Source: Microbulbifer agarilyticus
GTDB lineage: Bacteria > Pseudomonadota > Gammaproteobacteria > Pseudomonadales > Cellvibrionaceae
Length of the DNA: 64,000 nt
Reading direction: 5' to 3'
Assembly: GCF_019800665.1 (NCBI RefSeq)
Contig: NZ_JAHVKO010000003.1
Location: forward strand, 1-64,000
How positions within the stretch are numbered: the stretch's first letter is position 1; the number at the start of each line of letters is the position of its first letter. Shown here piece after piece: positions 15,274 to 25,400 of this stretch. Position numbers and translations under genes: made by a program. The notes beneath the pieces are model-generated. The model searched no databases. It saw only the letters and a program-made list of their open reading frames with translations, and was not told the DNA's origin.

Positions 15274-15669
15274 ATGGAGCTCAACTGGGAAAGTCTCACC
15301 GTGATGGTGATTGACGACAGTAAAACCATTCGTCGCACAGCAGAAACGTTGCTGCAAAAAGCAGGTTGCGCGGTGGTTACCGCCACCGATGGTTTCGATG
15401 CGTTGGCGAAGATCGCCGATTCGCGTCCGGACATTATCTTTGTGGACATCATGATGCCGCGTCTCGACGGTTATCAGACCTGCGCGCTGATCAAAAACAA
15501 CAGCGAATTCCGCAGTACACCTGTCGTAATGCTGTCCAGTAAGGATGGCCTGTTCGACAAGGCCAAGGGACGCGTGGTTGGTTGCGATCAATACCTGACC
15601 AAGCCGTTCAGTAAAAGCGAACTTCTGGGCGCAATTTCCGCCCATGCCAAACCGCATCACGCAGCCTGA
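15274..15669 (+). CDS. pilG: PilG, CheY-like twitching-motility response regulator
   Basis: A 131-residue single-domain receiver. The acidic pair (VMVIDDSKT), the phospho-accepting Asp-58 in FVDIMMPRLDG, and the conserved Thr/Ser and Lys (VMLSSKDG, YLTKPF) are all present. In Pseudomonas PilG is phosphorylated by ChpA and promotes pilus extension and cAMP synthesis. The family's short N-terminal extension (MELNWESL) before the receiver distinguishes it from PilH. First gene of the pil-chp unit, followed by pilH after 241 bases. Confidence 0.94.
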   Translation: MELNWESLTVMVIDDSKTIRRTAETLLQKAGCAVVTATDGFDALAKIADSRPDIIFVDIMMPRLDGYQTCALIKNNSEFRSTPVVMLSSKDGLFDKAKGRVVGCDQYLTKPFSKSELLGAISAHAKPHHAA

Positions 15670-15910
15670 GAATAACTTCTCATTCAAGGCGTGAAACCCT
15701 TGGCAGAAATGGCGTAGACTACTGCATCCAGCCACACTGGTGCCGGTCAACGATCTTAAAAGTGATCGAAAGTCATGAACGTCAGTGTCGTTTGCAATAA
15801 ATAACAAAGCGTATGGTCACCCTCCTTAAAGTGAGAGTGATCAGTGCCAACAACATCCGCCCGGTAAAATTGCGATGGCCGGAGTGGACAACACTATCTC
15901 GGGGGACAAG

Positions 15911-16273
15911 ATGGCCAGAGTGCTAATCGTCGATGACTCGCCAACCGAAACTCACAAACTGACCACCATTCTTGAAAAGAACGGTCACGCCGTGCTTACC
16001 GCCACCAATGGCGAGAGCGGTGTGGATGTGGCGCGTGAACAGCGCCCCGACGTTATCCTGATGGATATCGTGATGCCGGGCCTGAATGGTTTCCAGGCCA
16101 CTCGTCAGCTGAGCAAGGGTGGCGAGACCGCTGGCATTCCCGTCGTGATTGTTACCACCAAAGATCAGGACACCGACCGTGTCTGGGGTATGCGCCAGGG
16201 TGCTAGCGCCTACCTGACCAAGCCGGTCGACGAGGGTAAGTTGCTCGGTACTATCGCGGAGGTGTTGGCCTGA
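15911..16273 (+). CDS. pilH: PilH, CheY-like twitching-motility response regulator
   Basis: The 120-residue receiver begins MARVLIVDDS, with phospho-accepting Asp-52 in LMDIVMPGLNG and the KPVDE loop typical of PilH. In Pseudomonas it acts opposite PilG, favouring pilus retraction or acting as a phosphate sink. An in-frame GTG at 15875 would add 12 residues; ATG 15911 is preferred because GGGGGA at 15901-15906 is a good ribosome site and the length then matches the family. The 241-base gap after pilG is unusually long for this cluster and may hold a second promoter. Confidence 0.94.
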   Translation: MARVLIVDDSPTETHKLTTILEKNGHAVLTATNGESGVDVAREQRPDVILMDIVMPGLNGFQATRQLSKGGETAGIPVVIVTTKDQDTDRVWGMRQGASAYLTKPVDEGKLLGTIAEVLA

Positions 16274-16291
16274 GGCCGACGTTGAGTCTCC

Positions 16292-16834
16292 GTGCAATCA
16301 ACGCTTACCCCCTATCTCGCGCTCGTCGATATCGCCAACCGCGCCAAGGCGCAGGCTAAGGGGCTGCCCGCCCGTCAGGAAATCAAACCCTACTGGACGG
16401 GCATCGGATTTTCTCTGCTGGGACAGCGCTTTGTCGCCGCCATGGAAGACGTGGTGGAACTGCTCGAGGTCCCTCAGTACACCTTCATCCCCGGGGTCCA
16501 GCCCTGGGTGCGCGGTGTGGCCAATGTACGTGGTCGCCTGCTGCCGCTGTTTGACCTGGCTGCTTTCTTTGGTGGCCATCTCGCAAATTCTCGCCAGAGC
16601 CGCCGCGTACTGGTGCTTGAGCATGAAAAACTCTACGCCGGGCTGATCGTGGACGAGCTGCATGGTATGCAGCACTTGGCGCTCGAATATGGGCAGATGC
16701 CACCGGCGGACCTTGCCGAACCCTTCGCGCCCATGGTGAGCGGCCAGTTTGTGCTGCAGCAGGGGCGCTGGTTTGTGTTCGATTTGCAGGCGCTAATGAA
16801 CGATTTTCAATTTGCGGATGCCGCGGCTCACTAA
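16292..16834 (+). CDS. pilI: PilI, CheW-like coupling protein
   Basis: A 180-residue CheW-domain protein expected to link the PilJ receptor to the ChpA kinase. Recognisable parts are GFSLLGQRFVAAMEDVVELLEVP, the GVANVRGRLLPLFDL core motif and VLVLEHEKLYAGLIVDEL. It starts with GTG 18 bases after pilH. Its last codons and stop lie within a perfect hairpin (16818-16844) that may lower read-through into pilJ. Confidence 0.93.
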   Translation: MQSTLTPYLALVDIANRAKAQAKGLPARQEIKPYWTGIGFSLLGQRFVAAMEDVVELLEVPQYTFIPGVQPWVRGVANVRGRLLPLFDLAAFFGGHLANSRQSRRVLVLEHEKLYAGLIVDELHGMQHLALEYGQMPPADLAEPFAPMVSGQFVLQQGRWFVFDLQALMNDFQFADAAAH

Positions 16835-16844
16835 GCCGCGGCAT
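16818..16844 (+). terminator. Perfect hairpin around the pilI stop codon
   Basis: ATGCCGCGGC (16818-16827) and GCCGCGGCAT (16835-16844) pair perfectly over a seven-base loop containing the TAA stop. No T-run follows. It could terminate partially, protect the upstream mRNA from decay, or affect stop-codon events. The 268-base gap to pilJ holds no gene. Confidence 0.5.
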
Positions 16845-17102
16845 TCTGCGTTACAGGCGTAGGCACTCGTGTTTGCGCCGACTCGCACTGGCGGGTCAAT
16901 GAGGTGCGGTAGCATCCGTACGTCATATCAGTGTCCGGCCCTGATACTGCTGCGGCAGAGGGTACCGGTCACGAACCGTAGTCGGCCGTGGCCGGTATTG
17001 GGGATGTCCGCATTGCGGGCAATTGGGGTTGTGAGGCCAGAGGGTCTCAAAAGTGGTGAAAACAAGAATTGGCCTGAGGCACAGGTCCGCCAGGAGTAAA
17101 TT

Positions 17103-19280
17103 ATGAAAACAGGCTCCCAGAATTCATTTTCCGCGTTGCGCAGTAACCCTGCCGCGCTGTTTATGTTTTTCTTGGTACTCGCCACACTGGCGGGGCTGAT
17201 CGTCAGCATCTATTTGGTGCAGAGCCACGCTGACCGGGATCAGACATACCTGGAAGACGTTGCGGAAATGCGCGCTCTTTCTTACCAGCTGGTGTCCTAC
17301 GCACCGGCTGCTACTGCAGGCGACGAGCAGGCGTTCGCGGATCTGGAGCAGGTTGTGAACCAGATGGCTGCGACCTGGAGTGGTTTGCAGGGCATGGATC
17401 AGGGCAGCCGCCGCGCGCTGGAGGCTGAGCTGGGTGGCTACGGCCAGGTTTGGCGCCAGATGCGTGAGCAGGCTGACACCATTATCGGTAACAAAGATTC
17501 CATTATCTTCCTGAACGACGTGGCGAGCACCCTGAACGACTCACTGCCGGAACTACAGGCAGAGCACAACAACATCGTGGAAATTCTGCTGGCCAACAAT
17601 GCACCGGCCAACCAGGTAGAGCAGGCCCAGCTGCAGGTATGGCGTGCGGAGCGTATCGGTCGAAACATCGATAAGATGCTGCAGGGTGGTGACGACGCGG
17701 AAGCCGCGGCCGACCAGTTCAACACCGATGCCAGCTTGTTCGGTAAGGTGGTAGACGGCATGAAGGGCGGTGACGTGGTGATGGGAATCTCCCGCGTTAC
17801 CGACAGCGAGGCCCGTGAGTCTCTGGAAGAAATTACCGAGCTGTTCGAATTCGTAAGTTCTTCCGTACGCGAAATCTTCGAAGCAACACCGGCACTGTTT
17901 GCGACCCGTCAGGCCGCTGACGGTATTGCTACTTCTTCTCCAGAGCTGCTGGAAGCCCTGTCCACACTGAACGACCGGATTGTTAGCCTGTCCAGTGAGC
18001 GTCAGCCGAACAACCAGACCATTGCCATTATTGCCGGTGTTTTCGTGCTGCTGATCTTCGGCATGATGGTCACCGCATTCTCCGGCGCACGTCGAAGCCT
18101 GAAAGAAGAGTCCGAAACCAACGAGCGTAACCAGCAGGCGATTATGCAGCTGCTGGACGAACTGGCCGACCTTGCAGACGGTGACCTGACCACCTCCGCA
18201 ACGGTAACCGAGGCCTTCACCGGTGCGATCGCGGACTCCATCAACTACACCATTGACCAGCTGCGGGTACTGGTATCCCGAATCAACGGCACTGCGCAGG
18301 AAGTATCGTCCCTGTCGCAGGAAACCCAGCAGACCGCACTGCACCTCGCCGAGGCCTCTGAGCACCAGGCGCAGGAAATTGCCGGTGCATCTGCGGCGGT
18401 GAATGAAATGGCGGTGACCATTGACCAGGTATCTGCGAACGCCGCGGAATCTGCCCAGGTAGCAGAACGCTCGGTACAGATCGCAAGTAACGGTGCCAAG
18501 GTGGTACAGAACACCATCAAGGGCATGGATACCATCCGTGAACAGATTCAGGACACCTCCAAACGAATCAAGCGACTGGGTGAATCTTCCCAGGAGATTG
18601 GTGACATCGTAAGTCTGATTAACGACATTGCGGACCAGACCAACATCCTCGCACTGAACGCCGCGATCCAGGCCTCTATGGCCGGTGACGCAGGTCGAGG
18701 CTTCGCGGTGGTAGCGGACGAGGTACAGCGCCTCGCGGAACGTTCCGCTGCGGCAACCAAGCAGATTGAAGGCCTGGTAAAAGCGATTCAGTCGGACACC
18801 AACGAAGCGGTGGTTTCGATGGAATCCACCACCACCGAGGTGGTGCGCGGTGCTCGCCTGGCCCAGGACGCGGGTGTTGCTCTGGAGGAGATCGAAACGG
18901 TATCCACCAACCTCGCATCCTTGATTCAGAACATCTCCAACGCGGCACGCCAGCAGGCCTCGTCCGCGGGTCACATCTCCAACACGATGAACGTGATTCA
19001 GGAAATTACCTCGCAGACTTCTGCCGGTACCCAGGCTACCGCACAGTCCATTGGTAACCTGGCCCAGACCGCATCCAGCCTGCGTGACTCCGTTGCCGGC
19101 TTTAAGCTGCCGCAAGCGGACGACGTGGAAGGTGAAGGCGATCTGTACGATAGCGATCTGGCACAGTTGTCCGAAGAGTTTCCGATGCTGGATGACGAGT
19201 CTCTTGAGGGCGCGATGGCCGAAGAAGATGGCCTCGCCGCACTATCTCAAGAAGAGCGTGAAGACCGGGCTCTGGCCTGA
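17103..19280 (+). CDS. pilJ: PilJ, methyl-accepting chemotaxis receptor of the Pil-Chp system
   Basis: The 725-residue receptor has membrane helices at about residues 18-40 and 303-325 around a periplasmic PilJ-type domain, then a HAMP-like linker, long coiled coils and the signalling tip ([13 protein letters not shown] then [18 protein letters not shown], about residues 510-545). One tip residue differs: IQASMAG, where most receptors have IEAARAG; the same variation is known in PilJ proteins. It carries a short acidic C-terminal tail. GGAGTAA before ATG 17103 supports the start. Partners are PilI, ChpC and ChpA. Confidence 0.95.
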   Translation: MKTGSQNSFSALRSNPAALFMFFLVLATLAGLIVSIYLVQSHADRDQTYLEDVAEMRALSYQLVSYAPAATAGDEQAFADLEQVVNQMAATWSGLQGMDQGSRRALEAELGGYGQVWRQMREQADTIIGNKDSIIFLNDVASTLNDSLPELQAEHNNIVEILLANNAPANQVEQAQLQVWRAERIGRNIDKMLQGGDDAEAAADQFNTDASLFGKVVDGMKGGDVVMGISRVTDSEARESLEEITELFEFVSSSVREIFEATPALFATRQAADGIATSSPELLEALSTLNDRIVSLSSERQPNNQTIAIIAGVFVLLIFGMMVTAFSGARRSLKEESETNERNQQAIMQLLDELADLADGDLTTSATVTEAFTGAIADSINYTIDQLRVLVSRINGTAQEVSSLSQETQQTALHLAEASEHQAQEIAGASAAVNEMAVTIDQVSANAAESAQVAERSVQIASNGAKVVQNTIKGMDTIREQIQDTSKRIKRLGESSQEIGDIVSLINDIADQTNILALNAAIQASMAGDAGRGFAVVADEVQRLAERSAAATKQIEGLVKAIQSDTNEAVVSMESTTTEVVRGARLAQDAGVALEEIETVSTNLASLIQNISNAARQQASSAGHISNTMNVIQEITSQTSAGTQATAQSIGNLAQTASSLRDSVAGFKLPQADDVEGEGDLYDSDLAQLSEEFPMLDDESLEGAMAEEDGLAALSQEEREDRALA

Positions 19281-19413
19281 TTTACCGCACATTCTGATAA
19301 CGACAAAGCGGACGCCCTCACTGTCGATTCTGTGAGGGTGTAAAGCAGCCCGCGACGGGTGACTCCCTGAGCCCCGTTGCCGGGCGGGCAAATTGAATTA
19401 CCGAGGACTTGGC

Positions 19414-22400
19414 GTGAGTCACGACAATCCCAATTTTGTGGCCCTGGATTGGCTGATAGGCGAAATCAACGAGACGCTGGCTCAGGCGCGCCAGCAGCTG
19501 GAGACTTTTGCCTCGGATTCCGCCGCTTCCGACAATTCCAGTGATGTCTCTGATTCCGCAGATAGCCTGCTAAAGAATTGCCTTAGCCTGATTCATCAGG
19601 TCCACGGCAGTTTGCATATGGCGGAGCTGACCGGTGCCGCGATGCTCGCCGAAGAGATGGAGCAGCTGGTACAGGCACTCGCCAGCGGTGAAGTCGAGAA
19701 CAGCGATGAAACGCGCGAATTCCTGATGCGCGCCCTGCTCGAGCTGCCCCTCTATCTGGAAAAAATTGCCTTCCAGCGCCGCGACAACGCGGTGCTGCTG
19801 CTGCCTTTGCTGAATGATTTGCGCGCGGTGCGCCGCGAGCGCCTGATCACCGAAGGTGCCCTGTTCTCCCCGGATTTGTCTGCGCTGGAACAAGTAAGTG
19901 GCCAGCGCCAGCCGTTGCTGGGTAATAAAGCAAAACTGCAGGAGCTGGTTACCAAGCTGCGCAAGATGTATCACGTCGCGGCCGCCAGCCTGATCCGCGA
20001 CGTGAACAGCGGTGAAAGCCTTGCTTACCTGGGCAAGGTCAGTGAAAAAATGGCGCTGTTGTATAGCGGCAGCCAGCGTCAGCACCTGTGGGAAATTGTC
20101 CAGGGCCTACTCGAGGGCATCGCTGACCACCGGGTGAATGTCCTGCCCGCCCTGCGCCAGCTGCTTCGCCGTATCGATGTCGAATTCCGCCTGCTCGCGG
20201 GACAGGGTGCACGCGTTCTCGATGTGCGTCCGGACCGCGATCTCATCCGCAATCTGCTGTTTTACGTTTACCTGAGCGGCCCGAATGGCCCGCGCACCTC
20301 TGCGCTGTATCAGAAATTCGCGCTGGACCGCGCCGTGCCTGGCACGCCGCGTCCGGATACCGAAGATGCGCTGGCGATGGGGCCGGAGGCGATGGGTACC
20401 GCAGTGGCCGCACTGCGTGAAGAACTCGGCAGCGTGCGTGAAGCGCTGGACCCGAGTATCAGCACCGCCGAGCGTGCGCCGCTTTCCGACACCGCGATTG
20501 TTGCCAAGCGTATTGCCGATACCCTGGGTGTCATGGGGCTGGAGAATCAGCGTACCCGCGCCCGCAGTATTTACGAATATCTCCGTGATGCGTCTCGCGT
20601 TGCTGCACCCGACGATTTGTTAATGCAGGCCGCATCCGAACTGGTACAGCTCGACTCCGGTCTCGCCGCCGCTGCGGAGCGCGATCGCAAGGTCGATAGC
20701 GAATCGCCACTGATGGGTGAGGCCACCGAACAGGTACTCCGCGAAGCCCGCATTGGTCTGGAAACCGTGAAAGAGGCGGTGGTGGAGTACATCGCCAGCC
20801 ACTGGGATGCCGGGCATCTCGCCCAGGTTCCCAAGCGTCTGCAGGAAGTCTGTGGTGGCCTGGAAATGGTGGGCTACGGCCGCGCTGCGGAAATTGTGGG
20901 TGCCTGCCGCGGGTATATCGAAGAGCGTTTGATCAATGCCGGCGATCAGCCGGACTGGAAGCTGCTGGATACCCTTGCGGATGCGGTTACCAGCGTCGAG
21001 TACTACCTCGAGCGCCGTGCCGATGGCATCGAAGATGCCGACATGTTGCTGGCACTGGCGGAAGAAAGCGTGGCAACGCTGGGTTACGCGGTCGCCGAAG
21101 GCGATGTGTTCCCTGGGGCAACCGATGGCGCAGCTGCCGGTGCCATGAGCGGTCTCGAGCTGCCCGAAGAGCCCGTCAAAGAATCTGCTGAGACGGTCGT
21201 TGCAGCACCTGTTTCCGACGAGGAAGAGCAGGCACTGGATGGGTTTGAGCTTTCTCTCGAGCTGGAAGAGGATGTGCCCGTTGCCAAGCCGGAGGCTGAG
21301 GCCGATCCGCTGGCCGCACTAGCGGGAAGCCTGGTCGAGGAGCCCTCGGGTATCGACGACTCCGAGCCATCGATTGTTATTGAAGATGCGCCGTTTGCCG
21401 AGCAGGAAGAGCCTTCATTGGTTGAAGAAAGCTGGTTTGCGGAAGAGAGCGCTGCCGACCCGGCGCCCGTCGAGACTGTTACTGCGAGCGAGACCGCAGC
21501 CGCGGAACACCCCTCGGAGCTCATCGTGGAGCAAGTTACGCAGCAGCCTGCTGCCGTTCTGCCTCCGCTGGACGATGACGACGATACCAGCATTATCGAC
21601 GATGAGATCGTCGAGATTTTCCTCGAGGAAGCCGGTGAGGTTCTCGAGACCATCAATCACTACTTCCCCCTGTGGGCAGCCAATTTTGGCGATCGCGAGT
21701 CGCTGGTGGAGTTCCGCCGCGGTTTCCACACCCTGAAAGGCTCCGGCCGCATGGTCGAAGCACTGGAAGTTGGTGAGCTGTCTTGGGCTGTGGAAAACAT
21801 GCTCAACCGTGTGCTGGATGAAACCGTTTCACCGGCGCGCGCCCATGTCACATTGATCGAGATGGTGCTTGCCAAGTTGCCGTCCATGGTAGATGGCTTC
21901 CGCACCCGTACTGGTGACCCGGATCCGGCCCGCACGACCGAGCTGGAGGGTTGGGCGAAACAGCTTTCCCAGGGCCAGGTGCCCGATGCGCTGCTGGAGT
22001 CTGATGCTGCCGGCACTACCGAGGCTGCCGGCGCTACCGAGGCTGCCGCTGCTGCACCAGCCGTTGCCGACGAAGCGCAGCTTGAAGCGGATGAAAATGC
22101 CCAGTTGTGGGAAATCTTCGCCCAGGAGGCGGAAACCCACCTGGCGACGGTGGCGGAATACCTCGCTGAAATGCAGCGCCAGGCTCCGCTATATGACATT
22201 CCGTCTGATCCATTCCACCGCGCCCTGCACACCCTGAAAGGCTCTGCCCATATGGCAGAAGTCACCCAGGTAGCGGAGCTGATGGCACCGTTGGAGCGCT
22301 TTGCTAAAGAGCTGCGTACCTATCAGGTCGCGATTGATAGCGATACTTACGACCTCATTAGTGACGGCGCCAGCTATGTACGTGAGGTGCTGCAGCAGAT

Positions 22401-25400
22401 TTACCGTCGCGAGCCACTGCATGTGGAGCGCAGCGATCAGTTCCTCGCGCGAGTGGCGGAACTGCAGGAGCGTGCCGTAGGCCACCTGATTCGCGAACGC
22501 GAAGCCAACGAGCCGAAGGCCGTGGATCCCCAACTGCTGGCGGTGATCATGGCCGACGGCATGAAGGTACTGCTGGACGCGGACGAGATGCTCAACCGCT
22601 GGCGCGCTGCGCCGGGTGATCGATCGATTATTTTGCCGGTTGCGGAAGAGCTTGATGTTCTGCAGCAGGCCGCAGGCCAGGCTCAGTTACCGACACTGCA
22701 GGAACTGGCCAACCTTTTGTTGGCCGTGTATCGCCAGGTGATCGATGGTCATCTGGAAGAGGAGCCAGCACTGTGGGCATCCCTTGAGCAGGGCCACAAT
22801 GAATTGCTGGATCTGGTCGATGCGGTCGCTGCGTCAACCGATTTGCCGCAGGTCAGTGATGCGGTGGGCGAGGCCCTGCGCACTCTGGCGCAAGGGGACG
22901 ACAGCGGCGAAGAGGAAGATATCGACCTCTCCGAGTTTGGCATCGATGCCAGCGAATTCGCTTTCGATGAGGCGGCTGTCCAGGAAGATGTACAGTCCAC
23001 AGCGGAGATCGACGGGGTTTCAGCGATCGCCGCAGATGACCTCGGTGAATTGGGCTTCGATGACCTGGTTGCAGAACAGCAGGCGGCCGATGACAACGTA
23101 GTCGATGGTATTGTCGATGACGAACCTGCCGAGCTCGAGCTTGTTGCGGATGAGGTCATTGATGCAGCCGGCGTGGTTGAAGATGAGCCGGAACTGACCG
23201 TGGAATGGTTGGAGGCCGAGTTATCTGCCGGTGAGCAGGACGAATCCTCCGCGGATGCTCTCCTAAGCGATGTAACCCCGGCGATTGAGCCCGAAATCGT
23301 GGAACCGACAGTCTCCGAGCCTGTGACCCACGAACCTGAACTCGAAGCAAAATTTTCCGCGCCCGAGCGTGACGTCGTTGAGCGCCTGATGGCCGAGCCA
23401 ACCGCGGCTCCGGTAGAGGCCGCAACCCCTGCGCCGAGTGCTGCGGTTGCAGCTCCGCAAGCGCCATCCGGTGAAATTACGGATGCGCAACGCGCGCTAC
23501 TGGCCGATATCGATCCCGATGTCGTAGAGGTTTTCCTTGAGGAGGCCTCCGACTTGATGGACGAGCTGGAAGAGTTGGTCCAGAACTGGGAGCAGGCCCC
23601 CGACGACAATGCCATGCCTGAAGCCCTCAAGCGTGTGCTGCACACCTTCAAAGGTGGTGCACGCATGGCGGCTCTGATGGGGCTTGGTGAAGTCGCCCAC
23701 CGCTTCGAGACCGTAATCGAAAACATGCAGAGCGGCAGCGTTCCGTCTGCGAATTTCTTTGCCGACGCACATGGTATTTACGACCGTCTCGCTGCCGGTG
23801 TGGAAACCGTGCAGGCGTGGATGGGCGGTGAAGAGTTGCCCGCATTCTGCGCGCTGCTGGAAACCCAGTGGGCCGATGCGCACGCCGTACCCAGTGAGGC
23901 GGCACAGGGTGTAGCGCCGACAGGGGGCACCGGCGAAGCGGGCCAAGAGAGCCAAGTTAGCCAAGTTAGCCAAGAGAGTATCGTTGTCGATACCACGGCG
24001 GTTGAAATAGAGCAGGCGCCCGTTGTAGAAGCGCCGGCCTCCCCGACCGTAGAGACTCCGCCAGCGATAGTTGAACCGGCACAAGTTGAGCCGGCACCTG
24101 CGGCAAGCAGCAATGTGCTGCCTTTTGTGCGCAAATCGAAAAATGTCGGTGAGCGCGATGGCGGTCAGCCGCGCAACCAGCCCCAGGAAATGGTACGGGT
24201 CGCATCCGAGCTGCTGGAAGAACTGGTGAACCTCGCCGGTGAGACCTCTATCTCCCGTGGCCGCCTGGAAGAGCAGGTTGGTGAGTTCGGCCTCGCGCTC
24301 GATGAAATGGACTCGACCCTGTTGCGCCTGAACGAGCAGCTGCGTCGCCTGGATAAAGAAACCGAAGCACAGATTCAGTTCCGCCAGGAGCAGGATGTAG
24401 ATTTTGACCCGCTGGAAATGGACCGCTACTCGTCCTTCCAGCAATTGTCGCGCTCCCTGCTTGAGTCCACCTCAGACTTGCTTGATTTGCGTCAGACTCT
24501 GGGCAACAAGGCACGGGATACCGAGACCCTGTTGTTGCAGCAGTCGCGCGTAAATACCGAGCTGCAGGAAGGTCTGATGCGTAGCCGCATGGTACCTTTC
24601 TCACGCCTAGTGCCGCGCTTGCGCCGTATCGTGCGTCAGGTGAGTGCCGAGCTGGGTAAGCAAGTGGATCTGGTGTTCTCCAACGTGGAGGGCGAACTGG
24701 ATCGTTCCATGCTGGAGCGCATGGTGGCGCCGCTCGAACATATGCTGCGTAACGCGGTCGACCACGGTATTGAATCTCCACAAGAGCGTCGCGACGCCGG
24801 TAAGCCAGAGCGCGGCCGTATCGCCGTTGCTGTCGCCCGTGAGGGCAGTGAGGTGGTACTGACCATCAGTGATGATGGTTCCGGTATCAACCTGATGCGG
24901 GTGCGTGAAAAGGCGATCGAAAGCGGCTTGATGCGCCCGGACGCCGAGTTGTCCAACAATGAAATCATGCAGTTTATTCTGCAGGCCGGTTTCAGTACCG
25001 CAGATCAGGTCACGCAGATTTCGGGACGCGGTGTGGGTATGGACGTTGTATCTGCCGAGATCAAGCAGATCGGTGGCTCGGTCACTATCGGCTCGCAGGC
25101 AGGCCAGGGGACCGAGTTTGTGGTACGCCTGCCATTTACGGTATCGGTAAACCGCGCGTTGATGGTTAAGGTGGGCGACGACCTGTTCGCCATGCCACTG
25201 AATACCATCGAGGGTATCGTGCGCCTGAGCCCATTCGAGCTGGAGCACTATTACCGCACACCGGAAGCCCGGTTTGAGTATGCCGGCGAGCCCTATCAGG
25301 TGAATTATTTCGGCAGCCTACTGCAGTCGTCCGCACAGCCGCGTCTGGCGGTAGAGGACATGCAGATGCCGGTGCTGCTGGTGCGCTCCGACAATACCGC

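Noticed and set aside
15088..15807. Leftward ORF of 239 codons across pilG
   Set aside because: Antisense to pilG and its leader; composition reflects the codon bias of pilG on the other strand.
17553..19115. Leftward ORF of 520 codons inside pilJ
   Set aside because: Long antisense reading frame typical of GC-rich coding DNA; its product is Gly/Arg/His-rich with no domain.
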